A stretch of 64,000 nt of DNA, from positions 62,001-126,000 of the forward strand of contig JAGQDJ010000128.1 in the NCBI GenBank assembly GCA_022885665.1, in the 5' to 3' direction. The position numbers were made by a program, and so were the translations under genes. Within the stretch, counting starts at the first letter, position 1; every line of letters starts with the position of its first letter. The notes beneath the pieces were generated by a model that was not told where the DNA came from, searched no databases, and saw nothing but the letters and a program-made list of their open reading frames with translations. Below are positions 1 through 13,329 of this stretch, one piece after another. The stretch is from Triops longicaudatus. Lineage: Eukaryota; Arthropoda; Branchiopoda; Notostraca; Triopsidae.

Positions 1-1460
1 GGAAATTTCGACGGTTTTCCATGTTTTCCAGGTACTGTAACAGAGGAAAATTTGACATTTGAAAAGTTTAAGTATGTCGTTATTTTAGAAGTACTTGTGT
101 GTGCTAGTTGTACTGTATTATTAATGTTAATATTAAAGAAGTTTCCTTGGGCAGAATACGGAATTTTTGACAATTAAATGGGTATTTTTAAAGTTTTATT
201 CATTTGTGAAATTTTAGGGTTGTAATTTTAACGTTTTTAATGAGTTTTTAAAGTTCACATTTTGTCGATTTTCTTTCTAAAATTGTCTTAAATTTGCAAT
301 GTACTTATGTGGTTAAAATTTTTTCAAAGTTTTCAAAATATTTTATTTGACTTTTTTTAGCGTTCACGTTCTTTTAGATTGAATTTTGAGTTCTGCTCTA
401 ATTTTGTCTGAATTTTTGGTACCGTGATTATCTTGAAATTCCCGCTTTTTCATCTCGTTGGAGCAATTGCGTTGATATTGGATTCTTATGAAGATATCAG
501 AGCATAAGGAAACGAGTGAAGAAGGAAGTTCTTGACATTTTTCGAGGGTTTGGAGAAACTCAAAAAGTGTACAAGGAGCGAAACGTGCTGAGGTGGAGAC
601 ATGTGTGTTAGTGAGCGTGTGTGTGTGCTGTTATAAGGTCTCTTAAAGGGCTAAAAATAAGACATACACTTTTGGGTGCCAATGGTCATCCGGTCACCTC
701 TTTTTCATTTATTTTTTTAATGATTTTTTTAGCGTGGCTTTTGCGTGTTGGGCTTTTGGGTACGACAGTATCATAAAATTTAAAGATAAACCAAATTAAA
801 TAGAGCATTGAAATAGAACATAACCTTAAAACTTAAATATAAATAACTAAACACATGGAAACATACCTTAGAACATTAAAATAAGTACGAAAATAAATTT
901 TAAAAGATTTTTTTTACTTTTTATTTTATTTATTTATTTTTTGGTGACAGGGATTTTAGGCGTTAAAATTGTTGCAAGATAAGTGCCAAGGTTAGCAAGT
1001 ACAAGCGATACAATATTTGAAGTTCATTGGTCTTGTTTTTGCTTGGTTTTGTGTTGTTTGTGTGGGGAAGGATAGAGAAGGGAACCGAGATAAAAGTTTT
1101 GAGTTTCCGGTCGTGTGACGTCATAGGTGGTCGGTAGCCAAAGGGAGGGAGGACGTTCAGGTAGCGGATAACTCAAGTTAGCTTCACACATGCTAATGTG
1201 TGAACTGATACCCACAATTCCCGAAAACGAAAGAGTAGGTTACTTGGACAGAACAAGCAATTAAAAGACCCATAGTGTAACGAAAGGAGTTCAGTGCAGT
1301 AACGGAATAGTGTAGTCAAGGGATTTCCCCGCCCACTTTCGGGTTTAAGATGTAGTCTGGGTGCCAGAAAGGTTAAATGGGCGGGCAGTGTATTGTAGAT
1401 CCAGAATTGTTCGTAACAGACGCGCGTATATTTGAGAAAGACCTTGATAGAGTTTATGAA

Positions 1461-1705
1461 AGACCCGGATGTAAGAGAGACCCCTCATATAAGAGAACGG
1501 GCTCTTGTTGGGAGGTTCTTTCTTATGGTTATAGGTTCTACTAGAACTCTTCTATCAATTTATTTCATTAAAACTGTGTATATTTGTGTGTAAAGGGGTT
1601 TTTGCGGAAGACCCGGATGTAAGAGAGACCCCTCATATAAGAGAAAGGGCTCTTGTGGATAGGTTCTTTCCGATTCTTATGGGTTCTACTAGATTTTTTC
1701 TATCG
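1461..1705. repeat. Two-copy direct repeat, ~100 bp units, 148 bp apart
   Basis: The block starting AGACCCGGATGTAAGAGAGA occurs at 1461 and again at 1609. Both copies continue with CCCTCATATAAGAGAA, GGGCTCTTGT, GGTTCTTTC and GGTTCTACTAGA. They differ by scattered substitutions, so the duplication is not recent. No coding content is seen. Confidence 0.85.
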
Positions 1706-2640
1706 ATTTTGACTCTGTTTACACTATTTTCTTATATTCTTGATTAGAGTTTAAAAAGAAAAAAAATTAAGTAAAAAAGTTTTTTATACAGGAAATATTC
1801 TTGAGTTGCTAGCTTTACCCCAGTTTGTATTAAGGGTAAATCTTGAATTTAAGATTCAGATTAGTTTTACCCACAATAAGCTTATCGTGATGGAACTATT
1901 GTCTTTTTGTTGTAAAAAGGAGTTAGGTTACGACAATTAGTATGTTGTTAAGCCATTGTTTATACACTCGCTAGCTCTTTGTCCGTTTTCTTCAGGTTGT
2001 TCAAAGGAATGTGGGGTATTTCTGTTCGACGATGTTTGGAATGTAACTTTCCAAACAGTGCCACAAGCACCTGCAGAAATGCGAACAAGGTTTTCGAGTT
2101 GTTTCGAGATGACTAATTAAAAATTTTGGCATTCATATCGCCTCTTTGCCGTTTGAAAGTTTCTACTCAACACAATTTCTTGTTACATAAAATGCAGGTT
2201 TCTTGAAGCCGAGCTGATACGTATTTCTCATAATGGCCCTCAGATGGCACTCAACGTCGAGTTCTTGAAATAGCCGTTATTAACTGTTGTCGTGACAACA
2301 ACGGTCCAGCGCTTGGATTAAATGTATGCACGAGGCCGGGAAGTGTTTAAAAGCGACCATAAATTTTTTATACAAGACTTTTCTTTGTAGCGAGTGTGAA
2401 AAGGAGAACGTTTGATAAGTTTCACTTTTATTGGCCACGTGCTAATGGCGTCAAGTGCAACTGGTATTGAGCCTTGAATGAGTGAATGGACAACAGCTGC
2501 AAGTTATTGCCAGCTACAATAATGAAAAAGGGAGTCTTAACACTCCTCAAGGTTGTTGCTGAAAATAGGTCGGATAAATGGAAAATACTTTCTATGCAAC
2601 GTTCTCGAATTTCTGGTCCTGAGAATTTGTGTGTTAAACA

Positions 2641-2870
2641 AATTAGAATAAAAAAATAAAACAAAATTAAATAAAAAAATAAACAAATTAAAAAATAAAT
2701 AAAAATTAATCATTAAAAAGTAAATGAAAATTAAAAATGAAAAATAAATAAAAATTAAACATGAAAAAATAAATACAAATTAAATTTGAAAACATTGAAC
2801 AAATCAACATAAAATTAAACAAATTAAAAGAAAAAAATTAAAAAAATAAAAACACAAAAATAAGTAAATT
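2641..2870. repeat. AAAT/AAATTA low-complexity tract
   Basis: Irregular microsatellite-like run of AAAT, AATTAAA and AAAAATAAA words. No gene is seen. Confidence 0.85.
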
Positions 2871-5083
2871 TAGTGAATATTAAAGAGGTCTAAGGAATGT
2901 TAAATGAGTTAAAATAGTTATTTGAACAGAGCTAAGAAATGTTGGTATGCACAGTAAAAGGAATCCTGTCATAAATGCAAAACATTCGATTAGAAAGCGA
3001 GATATTGACATTTGATAATGTTAAAACGTCAGCCATAGATTAAAGCATCAAGAAAGTAAAGCCTTTTATGGAGAAAAACCTGTATGTTGTTATCAGATGA
3101 TGAAGTACTACGAATTGTAAGAATGCCGGTAATTTCTAGATGTCGATACTTATCACGATTTTTAGTGTATACTATGAATCCTTGTGTGAATCAAAAGCTG
3201 GGTAAATATATTTGTTGCGAAATTTGTCTAAGCTCTTTATCGCAAATATTCGACGTTAGATCCAAGTAAACGATCGGGCAAAATGATTAACATCCTAAAC
3301 TGAAAGTATCGTAACTGCGTCATTTAACCCGTGTTATCTTAACTCGAGTGAAACAAGGTTCACTGTAAACTTTAAACCCTGAATTTCGATAAGTAATCTA
3401 AAATATAAAATAAAAGTGCGCCATGTATGACTGCAACAGATACGGAAAGTGTACCTTATTGAGTTGCATTGTTACAAAGTATCGATTACATACTGCAGGT
3501 CATTGTTGACCAGTCGCGTGTTCACGTTTGGGTCATTCCATTGTTAGAATCAATCTTTGTCATTTCAGCTTTCGCTGTAGAAAAGTCTCGTGTCCAATCT
3601 TAAGTTTCATTGTTACGTAGTATTGATTTCGTATTGTTCATTGTTGCTTAGTAACGATTTCATATTATTCATCTCCAGTTTTCTTGTTTAACAAATCTCC
3701 TGGTGATTCTGAGTTTCAGTTGCGTAGTATCAAATTTCGTATTGAGATGTATTGTTGCGTAATATCGATTTCGTGTCCAGTTTCCTTTGTTGATAAGTCT
3801 CGTGTTTGTTCTCAGATTTCATGTTGAACATTTTTGCGTGATTTTCCATTCATTGTGGCAATCTTTTTAAACATAAATTCATTATTGTGTGGTATAGTGT
3901 TTCACTAAAGATTCACTGTTAACATAAAAACTTTAATCTCTAAATTTCTTTGTTATAAATAATCAAAACTTTATATATTTTCCCTTTTCAATTATTACAT
4001 TGTTAACTACTTATTCCTTTGACAACTTCTAACCTCAAAAAAGTAAAAAAAAATAAATTAGGCAATTAAAAAATAAAATAAATAAAATTTAAATTAATTG
4101 CAAAATAAAAATAAATAAAATTTAAATTAATTATAAAATAAAATAAATCAATAAATTAAATAAATTTTTATAAAATAATTAACTCCAAAACGCAAATAAA
4201 AACATTATAACTCTATTGTTGCGAATTATCGATAATATTAACGAATGATTTAAGCGTGAAACTAAATCTTGCTATAATTTTAAACGTAGAATTCCAAAAT
4301 TTCGAATATATTTCTTTGGTTTCCGTTTCCTTTCGTGTATATATTTCACGTTTCTCCTAATTGGCCAAGGAAATTCCACTTAAAATCCAATATTTCTTAA
4401 AGCGTAACGACAGCAATACATCAAATCTGACAATCTCATCGACCGTTACAATTTCACAATCTCCGAGCTATATATTCAAACTTCACGTACCTTTTCGCCT
4501 TCATATATATTTTTCTCCTAAATATACCACCTTACGGCGTTGTTTTCACTGCAATTTTAAGGAAAGCTTTGCCTGTATATAAACACAGTATACATTACTT
4601 TATTACTATAACCTTATTTTTACCCTAGCAATCTCGAATATGGTGTAATACACTTGTGACGCACATTGATGATCAAGGCGTGGTTATGCTTGTTAGTTTT
4701 ACGAAGACATGTGTATAGGGGGAGGGGAGTATATAGGGAATTATATTAGCTTGATTTATCTCTGTTCCGCCACAGGTAACGTGACTTCTCTGACTAACGC
4801 TGTGTTATCTTTTGTTGTCTTTTTTCTAGGTAAGAGGTCCTTTTTTTCCTCCCTATACAGTGCTTGAGTTTCAAGTCCTGCGTCGTGTCAAATGTTGCTG
4901 ATGTCATCGCGATTAGTATGGGAACACAGGATCAAACATAGGAACACTTGATCTGCTTTTATTACGCGCTTAAATTCGACGCGTGAAACGTAAGAAAAAA
5001 GGAAAAAATTATAACAATTGGAAAATCTTCGTCACTCAGAAAGTCTTCGATTTCCTTCAAAATGGAATTCCCAAACTGGCAAA

Positions 5084-5143
5084 TAAGTTCTGGTACTGAA
5101 TACCACGTTATTGTATACTAGCTTGTCCCAGAACTTTCAAGCC
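5084..5143. repeat. Foldback element, single copy
   Basis: The left arm AAGTTCTGGTACTGAATAC is matched by a right arm reading GTCCCAGAACTT. GGTACT starts at 5092 and TGTCCC at 5124, a spacing of 32. It belongs to the dispersed family described under findings. Confidence 0.6.
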
Positions 5144-5437
5144 ACCTTACCGAGTTGTAAGAAAATAACTAAAAAAAATGCAAGAAATTAGAACCGACGA
5201 CTTCTAGTCTTAGTTCTTTTGTGTAATGTTTAGCTTCTGTAGGTAATTTAATTACAGTACCGCTTAGTTTATTGGTTTTAGTGAAATTTATTTTTTATTT
5301 GAAGGATTTTTTTTATTTCAAAATGTTTTTAATGTTTTTTTTTTGTTTTTGCGAGGTTAGATTGTTTAGTGTTAGGTAGATTATATGAAGCTAATTGCAT
5401 TCTTTTCACTTAATGTAATCCAATTAATTTTTTGCTT

Positions 5438-5720
5438 ATTTTTTTTCAATTATTTATTTTTATTTTTTCTATTTTTTATTTTTACTTTTCTATTTTTTAT
5501 TTTTGTTTTTTTTTTCAATTACTTATTTTGATTTTTTTCTATTTTTTATTTTTAATTTTTTCTATTTTTTATTTTTATTGTTTTTATTTTTTCTATTTTT
5601 ATTTTTATTTATTTATTTTCTTTATTTATTTTCTTTCTTTCTTTATTTTATTTTTATTTATTTTATTTATGTATTTATTTTCTTTCTTTATTTTATTTTA
5701 TTTTTTTTTATTTAAAAAAA
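5438..5720. repeat. TTTA/TTTTTA low-complexity tract
   Basis: Nearly pure T/A tract of TTTTTATT and TTTA words. Its apparent Phe/Tyr-rich reading frames are translation artefacts of the simple repeat. Confidence 0.95.
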
Positions 5721-6284
5721 ATTGTGCTCGCTTGCTTGTCTTGGACGGTTGGGAAACGCATCATATTGGACCTTTAACGAGGTTTCTCAAGTTCTGCTTC
5801 CTTTTATGATCCGGTTTATCATTGTCGAAGGGATCAGTTTCTTATGTTACTTCCCATACTTGGGGAACATAAGAAAAAGGACGTCAAAGTGCCTCAGGCT
5901 ATAGACGATACCTTTTGGGTGGATTTTACAATAGGTGCTTTTAGGTTAGAGGGGTTTCTCGGTGAATGGAAAAAATGAAGTACTTGGGACATACTGGAAC
6001 GGTCGCTCAAGTACCGAGCGTCGAATGTTTCATTGTTAATCGTATGGTAACCTAACGTTGTGTCTGTTGTTGGGTTAGTGGTAAACAAAACCCTCGAACG
6101 TGGTTAACAGTTCTTATACACACAAGAACATTCCTTATAAAAGGGTGTTTTTCAAGGTCGGTTAGAGAGAAGGAAGAGGCTAGCAATGCAACCGTTAACG
6201 TGCGAACCACGCCTTTTAAGCCGAAAAGGTGTTTAGCACTAGTTTCCTGCAATTTTTGGTCGTTATTTTCTTTCAGTTCGTAAA

Positions 6285-8210
6285 TCGGGTACATGGCTAG
6301 GAAATTCTGGGACAAGGTCCCATGCAAGTGCAATGCAATCAGTCCCAGAACTTATTGAACAGAAAGTTCTGGGACAAGGTTGTGTATAACAGCATTGCAT
6401 TTAGTACCAGAACTTATGAGCCGGTTTGAAAACTCGTTTTTGGAGGAAAACGAAGACTTTTTCTTTCCGTGAGGGGTGAAGATGAGGGTGGAGAGGGCTA
6501 GAATACCCTTCTGTGCAAAGTTGCGAACACGTGTGAAATGAGAACAAGGTTCACAGCTGCTAATTCACCCCGTGACTAATGTGTCCAAAAATTCCGAGAC
6601 AGTTTGCTATAGTTCAGTAATGGGAGCCGTACCACTTTTTTGTTGACAATATTGTAAAACGAGACATTTAACGCCTTTTTTTCGCTTTTTGGTTCTTTGA
6701 AGGTAAAAGGCAAGAGGGTGGAAGTCATTGTGATACCCTCTTGGGTGAAACAGTGCCGAACACGTGTTTAGTGTCAAAAGTTGGCCATTTAACCCCTAAA
6801 TACTAAAGCTCAAAAGTTTATGGGACAGTTACAATGAAAAAGGCGTAGGATTCGTACCACAGTTTATTGGACAGTATGGTTGCTAAGCGATTTTCAATAC
6901 TTTTCTCGATTTCTTTTTTTTTTTTTTTTGTGGGGGGTGGGGGAGAGTAAGAGTTTGAGACGTGACTGTGTACAACAGGGGCGAACACGTGTATGAAATT
7001 AGCATGAGGGTTAAGCTAAAAGTAGGCAATTTAACCTTTTAAAGCAATTGGCCAAAAATCTCTGGGACATATTGCTATAGAAAAGCATAGGCTTGTGTGC
7101 CACTTTTTATTGGACAGTTTTTGACTAGTGTAGTATCGCGAAATTTAACCCCATTTTTCCGCTTGGGTGAGAACAAGGGGTGTATTGACAAGGTTCTGGT
7201 GTAGAACATATGTGAACACGTGCGAAATTAGCGAGTGTAAGTCTAATTTTGGCTATTTCCCCCCTTACCCCGCCCCTAAATGACGGTAAGTAAATTCCGG
7301 GATTATTTTCCGTGTAAAAGCGTTGATGCTGTTATTCACGAAGCCTTCAAAGTACGACGAAAATTTCGTTTGTTTTCTTTGATAGACGCAATAAACATGC
7401 TTAGAAACTTATTGAGGAAAAAGTAAGCAAAACAAGTGTGAAATGGGAACAAAATTCAAATTTGAGTTATAAACTTACATGTAATTCGCTTTAGATCAAG
7501 TGTGCAAAAATATCTTCGCTTTAGATCAAGTGTGCAAAAATATCTGGTACACTTTGCTGTAGTAAAGCATGATGACTGTACCACAAACTTCTGGATACTT
7601 CCAATCAACCGTAAATTGCCACGAGAATTTCGGATTTTTTTTTCAATAATGGGTGAAGTTTTCAGGCATTGTTAGTATTTTGGTTATAGAAAGGGTTAAT
7701 GTGTCAAAATTTGGGGGTATTAACCTTCAATTTCACTATAATTGACCTCAAACCCATTGGCCAAAAAGAACTGGGACAATTCTCCATATAAACACATTGA
7801 CCACTGTGCCACAGTTTTCTGGACACATCAACGCAGCTGTGAATTACAGCGAAAATTCCGACTCTTTTTCGACGTTGAGTACATTATAAAGCTAGAAAAA
7901 TTCATTTCGCCCCCCAAAAAAGTGTAATATTATCGAAATTCGGCATTTTAAGCTTTAAATTCGTCTATTCTTCGCATCAACCTCAATGGTCAAAAATAAC
8001 TGGGACAACTTCCCTTACAGAAGCATTGACTGTTGTACCACAACTTCTTGGACACTTTCACTCAACCGTAAATTACGCCCCAAATTTCCATTATTTTTTC
8101 ATTTAGTGCATAAAAGGGGGTGTTATCCACCCTTTTTAAGGTCTGAACAGTTGGAAACACGTGTTAAAACAGGGTAGTAAAATACAGGTTTTAAATTCGA
8201 AGCAAGTTTA
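6285..8210. repeat. Diverged ~230-bp tandem repeat array, about eight units
   Basis: A CACGTG core (usually GAACACGTG) recurs at 6528, 6761, 6986 and 7217, is degenerate at 7434 (CAAGTG), and recurs at 8158. Spacings are about 217-233 bp; the last interval of 724 bp is roughly three units. Each unit also has a segment like TTTAACCCCTAAA, followed by a foldback with GGGACA and TGTACC/TGTGCC half-sites (starts at 6309, 6371, 6596, 6822, 7064, 7546, 7773 and 8002). Units are well diverged, so the array is old. No unit has a conserved open frame. Confidence 0.8.
7485..7544. repeat. Perfect 30-bp tandem duplication
   Basis: A 30-nt unit beginning TTCGCTTTAGATCAAGTGTG occurs back to back at 7485-7514 and 7515-7544. 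It lies inside the older 230-bp array and must be a much younger slippage event. Confidence 0.95.
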
Positions 8211-8275
8211 GGCCCGTTTAACCCCACCACCCCTCCCAGAACGGCCAAAGAGGGTCAAGTCCTGTTAGAGGAGGC

Positions 8276-8710
8276 GTGGCTTCATGTTAGGCAAGTGGTC
8301 TGAGTGTCTACGTACCGTACGTACCTACTGTGTGCGGTTTTCCTGGCCAGTTGGTCCCGTCGCTGCCGCAGTTGCGATCGTGGTCGCGAGTTCGGAACGT
8401 GTGCTTGGATCACACAAGTTGTATTGTTGTGCTTTTCAGCTGTTTTCTCCTTTTCGTGTCAAACATCCTGTGTTAGTGCGTTTTCGTGACTTTTGACCAC
8501 TTTTAAGTTGGAAAAAGAGATTTTCCGACCCCAAAATTTTCCAAAGTTCCGAAGTTGTTGTCAGTGTTATCTCGTGTTTTCCACATTTTGGGATAATTTT
8601 ATTCGATTGGATGCGCCGGATTTTGGTAAAACCGATAAAAACCGGAGCTGCTTTTCGTCTGTAGTTTCCTCGTTATAGAAAAAGCTTGGAAAAGTTGCTG
8701 CAGAAGGTAG
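8276..8710 (+). other. GC-richer block, possible untranslated first exon or promoter
   Basis: This block has far higher G+C and CpG content than its surroundings, and a donor-like AAG/GTAGAC near 8707. It lies upstream of, and on the same strand as, the Arf-GEF gene whose first recognised coding exon is at 14450. It could be a promoter and 5' UTR exon of that gene. Nothing in the sequence proves it, and no protein family is recognised in its frames. Confidence 0.2.
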
Positions 8711-8821
8711 ACAAGAGATAAACATCATTTCGGGAGGCCTTTTTAGTGTTCCTAAAGACTTTTTAGAAAATCAGCATTTTCTTTGACACAACGTGTTCGA
8801 TTATTTTTTAAAATTTTGTTT

Positions 8822-9028
8822 AAAAAGAGTTTTATTTTATTTATTTTTATTTATTTTATTTTTTATACATTTTTTTATTTTATTTTATTTTTAATTATTT
8901 TTTATTTATTTTATTTATTTTTGTGTATTTATTTCTATTTTTTATTTTCATTTACTTTTTATTTATTTTTCATTTATTTTTTATTATTTATTTCATTTAT
9001 TTTTATTTATTTATTTATTTATTTTTTA
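8822..9028. repeat. TTTA low-complexity tract
   Basis: T/A-only simple sequence with TTTATTTA and TTTTATT words. No gene is seen. Confidence 0.95.
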
Positions 9029-10108
9029 AGGTTTCCAGTGAACTAAAGACTAAGTACCCGAAAACTTTTAGGCTAATAAATGGAGAAGTGTAATGTAGTT
9101 TTGTGCGAGATAAGGCGAAGAAGGGCCTTGTAGGCCTGTGAGGCTGAGAAAAGTGCACACCAAAAGCGTAGAGATAAGAGTTATGCAAAGTTAGCCAAGG
9201 ATGCTTACGTGGGTTATCGCTTAAAACCATCGTGAAAAGCTTTCTCTCGAAAAGGAGTTTGGCATTAAAAGGCTAATAGGTTTTTGGAGGGTGGCTGGGG
9301 GGTAATTTTGGGGTGGTTTAGGGGGTGAGAGTCTGAGGATTGGCAAAAGAAGACAATTTTGGCAGGTTTTTCGATTTTTAGGAAGACCACACAACTTCCT
9401 GTCAGTGTGCATGTACATGTGCTCGGAAGCGCATATGTAGATGAAGTTTAGGCCTATTTCCTCCCTGTTGGAGGGGTTAGGAAGATGGAGAAGGTTTGAA
9501 GGGAAAAGAGGAAGAATGTGTGGAGTTTTGTTGATTAAACAGCTGCGTCGCATGCCGAGTGCGAGTCACGCGCCAATTTCCTTTTCCGGAGAGAAATTTT
9601 TGTTACGAAAGGGAAAAGATTTTTAACCCCCGGAAAGTTCTTGTTTTACAAGCGGAGATTTAAGGCGTCAACGTGCAGAAAGCTCATCTTTGGATTGAGT
9701 GTCTACCTACAAAACTTGAAAAAATCGAGAAAAAATCGAGAAAAAGAATTTTTTTTAGCTAGGATGAGTTATTTGTTTTCAGTGCAGCTGATTTTCTCTT
9801 CAATATTTTGGAAAAATTTGTAGCTTGTTAGAACTTAGTTAAGTGTTCGAACTTTACTGTCAAGAGCTTTTTTCAAAAATGCGTTTAATAAAATAATAAA
9901 TAAATAATAAAAAAGTCAATTCTTAAGTAAGAAGGACATCAGCTTCACCTGAATTTATTTAGAAATTGATCTAAGTGTTTAACCTTTGCTAATATGCTGC
10001 CTTTTTGTGTTGATTAAAACTTGTCATATAGTGTCTAGACTTCGAAATTAACTTTCTTAAAAGCTAGAAAAATTTCTGAAACAAATCTTTCGAATAGTCT
10101 CACTATGT

Positions 10109-10172
10109 TCATAAAAAACGGGTATGAGATAAAGGAAAATGTCTATGTACCGTGTACCACATTCTTATGAGC
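10109..10172. repeat. Foldback element, single copy
   Basis: Left arm TTCATAAAAAACGGGTATG, right arm GTGTACCACATTCTTATGA. GGTATG starts at 10121 and TGTACC at 10153, a spacing of 32. Confidence 0.6.
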
Positions 10173-11579
10173 TTTCACGTTTCTTGGACATCTCGCTGCA
10201 TATTTTTTTGCAAATTCTCTCTGACACTTAAAGCTAGCTGAAAGACTGAGTATTGCTATGAAAGAATCTTAAATAGTGTCTAAATTTCGATTTCGAAACT
10301 AACTTTTTTATAATATTTAAAAAAATGTATTAAAAAGTAAATCCTTTCGAAAGCGTCAAATGGCTCATTAATTCTTAGCAAAAAAAAATCTCAGGAAATT
10401 TTCTTGCCTTGCAACAAAAAATCGTGCTAAGCAGTAGTTCCAAGGACACGTACAAACCTCTCTAAATCTCAAAAAAAGTGACAGCTGCTGGAGCCCGGTA
10501 TTTTTCTCTCTTGATTACAGTTTTTCAGCTTGTTAGGCTAATGCTAGTCTCGGGCGTTAAACACAACGGTGGACTTCATCATCACCGTCATCACCATGAT
10601 CAGGAGGTGGTGGTGGATCGAAGGCGTGCGTAACGCTATATGGGGTCGATTTCTGACTCAATACCTAAAAAAAAAGAATAAAAAAATAATTTAAAAAAAT
10701 ATAAAAAAATAATAGAAAAATAGAAAGTAATGATTACAGTGGTCTCAGTTGCGTTTATGCGTTAAAGGCTCCAGTAAATTACCGTACAATAAACCGAAAC
10801 CTTTTCCACCTTTCGCTGTCAATCTGAAATTCAAAGTGAAATTCTTTTCCAATATCACAGTGAGATTACTTTTTTATGATTTAAGGGCTGTAGAGGTTTA
10901 GTAACATGCATGTATGTGTGTTATATGTACGTGTACGTGTAAAGGGAAAAGGCCAAGGTCGTTTAGGTCTGCTTCACACCAGAAAACCCGTCTTGTATGC
11001 AAAGTTGGACCGAAACCCCTTTTTTTATTACGGTCTCGCGTTTTTTGGTCGCTTCTGCTTCATTTGCATAAAAAGAATAACACAGACATAAATAAACACC
11101 ACCTGTTTGGTCGCAACGCAGTTTTCTGGCTCCACAAAGTGACACGGAGCTTGACAATGGCTGAGTTAACGCGCGAAGGGCTCAAAAGCGAAGGACAAGT
11201 GGTCAGTTTCAGACATTGTGCAACAGATTTTGCGAAATTCAATAAAAAGACCACCTTTCCTTGCGCAGTAGGGCGCTACGAACTCTGTGCGCCCAAGCTC
11301 CGCCCCTTTACACCTTCCTTTCTTCCAAAAAATTACACAAACTAAAAATATTGCAGTAAGACTCGAAAAATTTAAATAAATCTGAAATTTAAAGAAAATT
11401 TGAAATTAAATGAAAATATTGATAAAAGATGGGGAAAAAATCGCAAATTTGAAGAAAAATCGAAATTGAATGGAAAAATTGATAAAAGACGGAACTTAGA
11501 AAAATTGGAAATTTAAAGTTTTAAAAATCGAAATGAAATTAGAAAATTTTGTGCCGAGATATGCAGAAAGCCGTTCAAG

Positions 11580-11648
11580 CTCATAAAAATGTGGTACACT
11601 GTATATGGGGATTTGCGTACATATCGTACCCGTTTTTTATGGACAGTA
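11580..11648. repeat. Foldback element, single copy
   Basis: Left arm TCATAAAAATGTGGTACA, right arm CGTACCCGTTTTTTATGGAC. GGTACA starts at 11593 and CGTACC at 11625, a spacing of 32. Confidence 0.7.
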
Positions 11649-12462
11649 TGGGCTATTCGAAGATTGCATTCTTTTTTTTCTGATATTTTGTCAAGTTTTA
11701 GATAAGTTTTTTTCGAAATTGAAGTCTAGACACTATCTGACAAGTTTTCACATGAAAAATAGGATGAATAAAGCTTTTAAAGTCAAACACGAAACTTTAA
11801 TGCAGGAACTCAGGACAATTATAAAACAATAAAAAAAAATTCTTCACATTTTAAAAATTAATTATCCTTATCTTAATATTTTGAAATCTTTTTGAGCCAT
11901 TTCTTTGTTGAACAATTTTTTATTAAAATTTTAAAATGTAGTAAACTTGTTTTCAATTTTTGTTTTCAATTAATTTTGGCAAAACAAGTTTTAAACAGTG
12001 AAAAACTGGGTGTGACTTTTATGTACGCTTTTATGTTTGTCGAATCGGAGAATTTCACTTGGAGTATGTGTGTGTTTCGTGTTTGACGTCTTCCAGAAAG
12101 TGTCAACGCCTTGTGTTAACTGCTTCGCTTTTTTCCTACGTAAATAATATTTACATAATTGCATCACACTTTCTATTCTGCGTTTCTTTTTATAGAAAGG
12201 GGCGTAGTCTTGTTAGATCAAAAACGCAAGTGCAGCCAAAAACAGGACTCAGGTGTGCTTTTAATGGCTGCAGTTATGATTTACGACCGTTTATATAAAA
12301 CCGTATAAAAAACTTAATACAATATATCAAACTTGCCATATAAATTTTCAGAATTTTGCAAAAAAAATGGAAAATATTAGAATAATTTTTTCCGCTAATA
12401 TTTATAAAATTATTGCTATTTAAGATTATTTCAAGAATACTAGAATACCTTTTATTTTAATT

Positions 12463-12800
12463 TATAGGAATTTTTTATTTACATTTTAATTTTTATTTAT
12501 ATTTTATTTAATTTTTATTTAGTTTTAATTTTATTTTTATTTAGATTTTATTTAATTTTCATTTATATTTTATTTAATTTTTATTTATATTTTATTTAAT
12601 TTTTATTTATATTTTATTTAATTTTTGTTTATATTTTATTTAATTTTTATTTATATTTTATTCATATTTTATTTAATTTTCATTTATATTTTATTTATAT
12701 TTTATTTTATTTTTATTTATATCTTATTTATTTTCATTTAATTCTTTATATATGTTTAATTTTTATTTACATTCACGTTCCCTTTATTTTTTATTTATTT
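12463..12800. repeat. ATTTTATTTAATTTTTATTT-type tandem tract
   Basis: A unit of about 22-24 nt (TATTTTATTTAATTTTTATT and variants) is repeated imperfectly more than ten times. This is a minisatellite-like array built from an A/T microsatellite. Confidence 0.85.
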
Positions 12801-13329
12801 TATATATTTTTATTAACAGTTTTTACGTATAAGAATTTTGTTAATTTAAAGGAAAATTTAAGTAAAAATTCTTTTACTATTTTTGAGCTATAAGAGACTG
12901 TGACGCCTTTTTTTTACAAAAACTCCAGAAATTAAACAATGCTCAAAAATTCCAGAGCGTTCAAATTTGTCACGCAATGCATTTTTAAGTCTTAAATTCA
13001 CGTAATAAATGAGAAAGCAAATTCCCTTTCAATGCGTAGAAAATCTCAACAAGTGAGACCTGTATGCGTATACACTCACAATAAAAAAACGCTTTTGTGA
13101 TCAAAAGAATTCTCATTTCTTTTTCCTCAAGTGGAATCTCAGTTTCCCGTCTTCCTATTGTTGTCTCTCTACAACTTGTGTATGTGGTATCGTCCCCCCT
13201 CCCCCCTTTTGCTGCCATAAGAAGCACTCCCAAGCCGCTTGTGAAACTTTCCAAACGCTTTTCTTTCGTTTTCCCAGATTAAAAGCGTCTCTTGTCCCTT
13301 TTGCGCTTTGAACACAGATTTACTCCCCT

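Larger units (their letters stand above)
1..5430. other. AT-rich stretch without a recognised gene
   Basis: No coding exon with splice sites and family motifs could be assembled on either strand. Open frames here are short and compositionally biased. The stretch holds a diverged direct repeat at 1461-1705, AAAT-type low-complexity blocks (about 2641-2870 and 4040-4190) and one copy of the foldback family at 5084-5143. A TGACGTCA palindrome lies at 1116-1123 with no gene start near it. Confidence 0.6.
9030..13325. other. Non-genic stretch with isolated foldbacks
   Basis: No assembled gene. Foldback copies lie at 10109-10172 and 11580-11648. A long ATTTTATTTAATTTTTATTTAT low-complexity tract occupies about 12463-12800. 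Open frames of up to 143 codons (10914-11345) have no family motif and overlap open frames on the other strand. Confidence 0.55.

Noticed and set aside
5432..5809. 125-codon Phe/Tyr-rich open frame that looks like membrane segments
   Set aside because: It is a translation of a TTTA/TTTTTA simple-sequence tract. There is no start context, conservation or splice partner.
10914..11345. 143-codon open frame on the plus strand
   Set aside because: No family motif. It overlaps other open frames on both strands, and codon content looks random.
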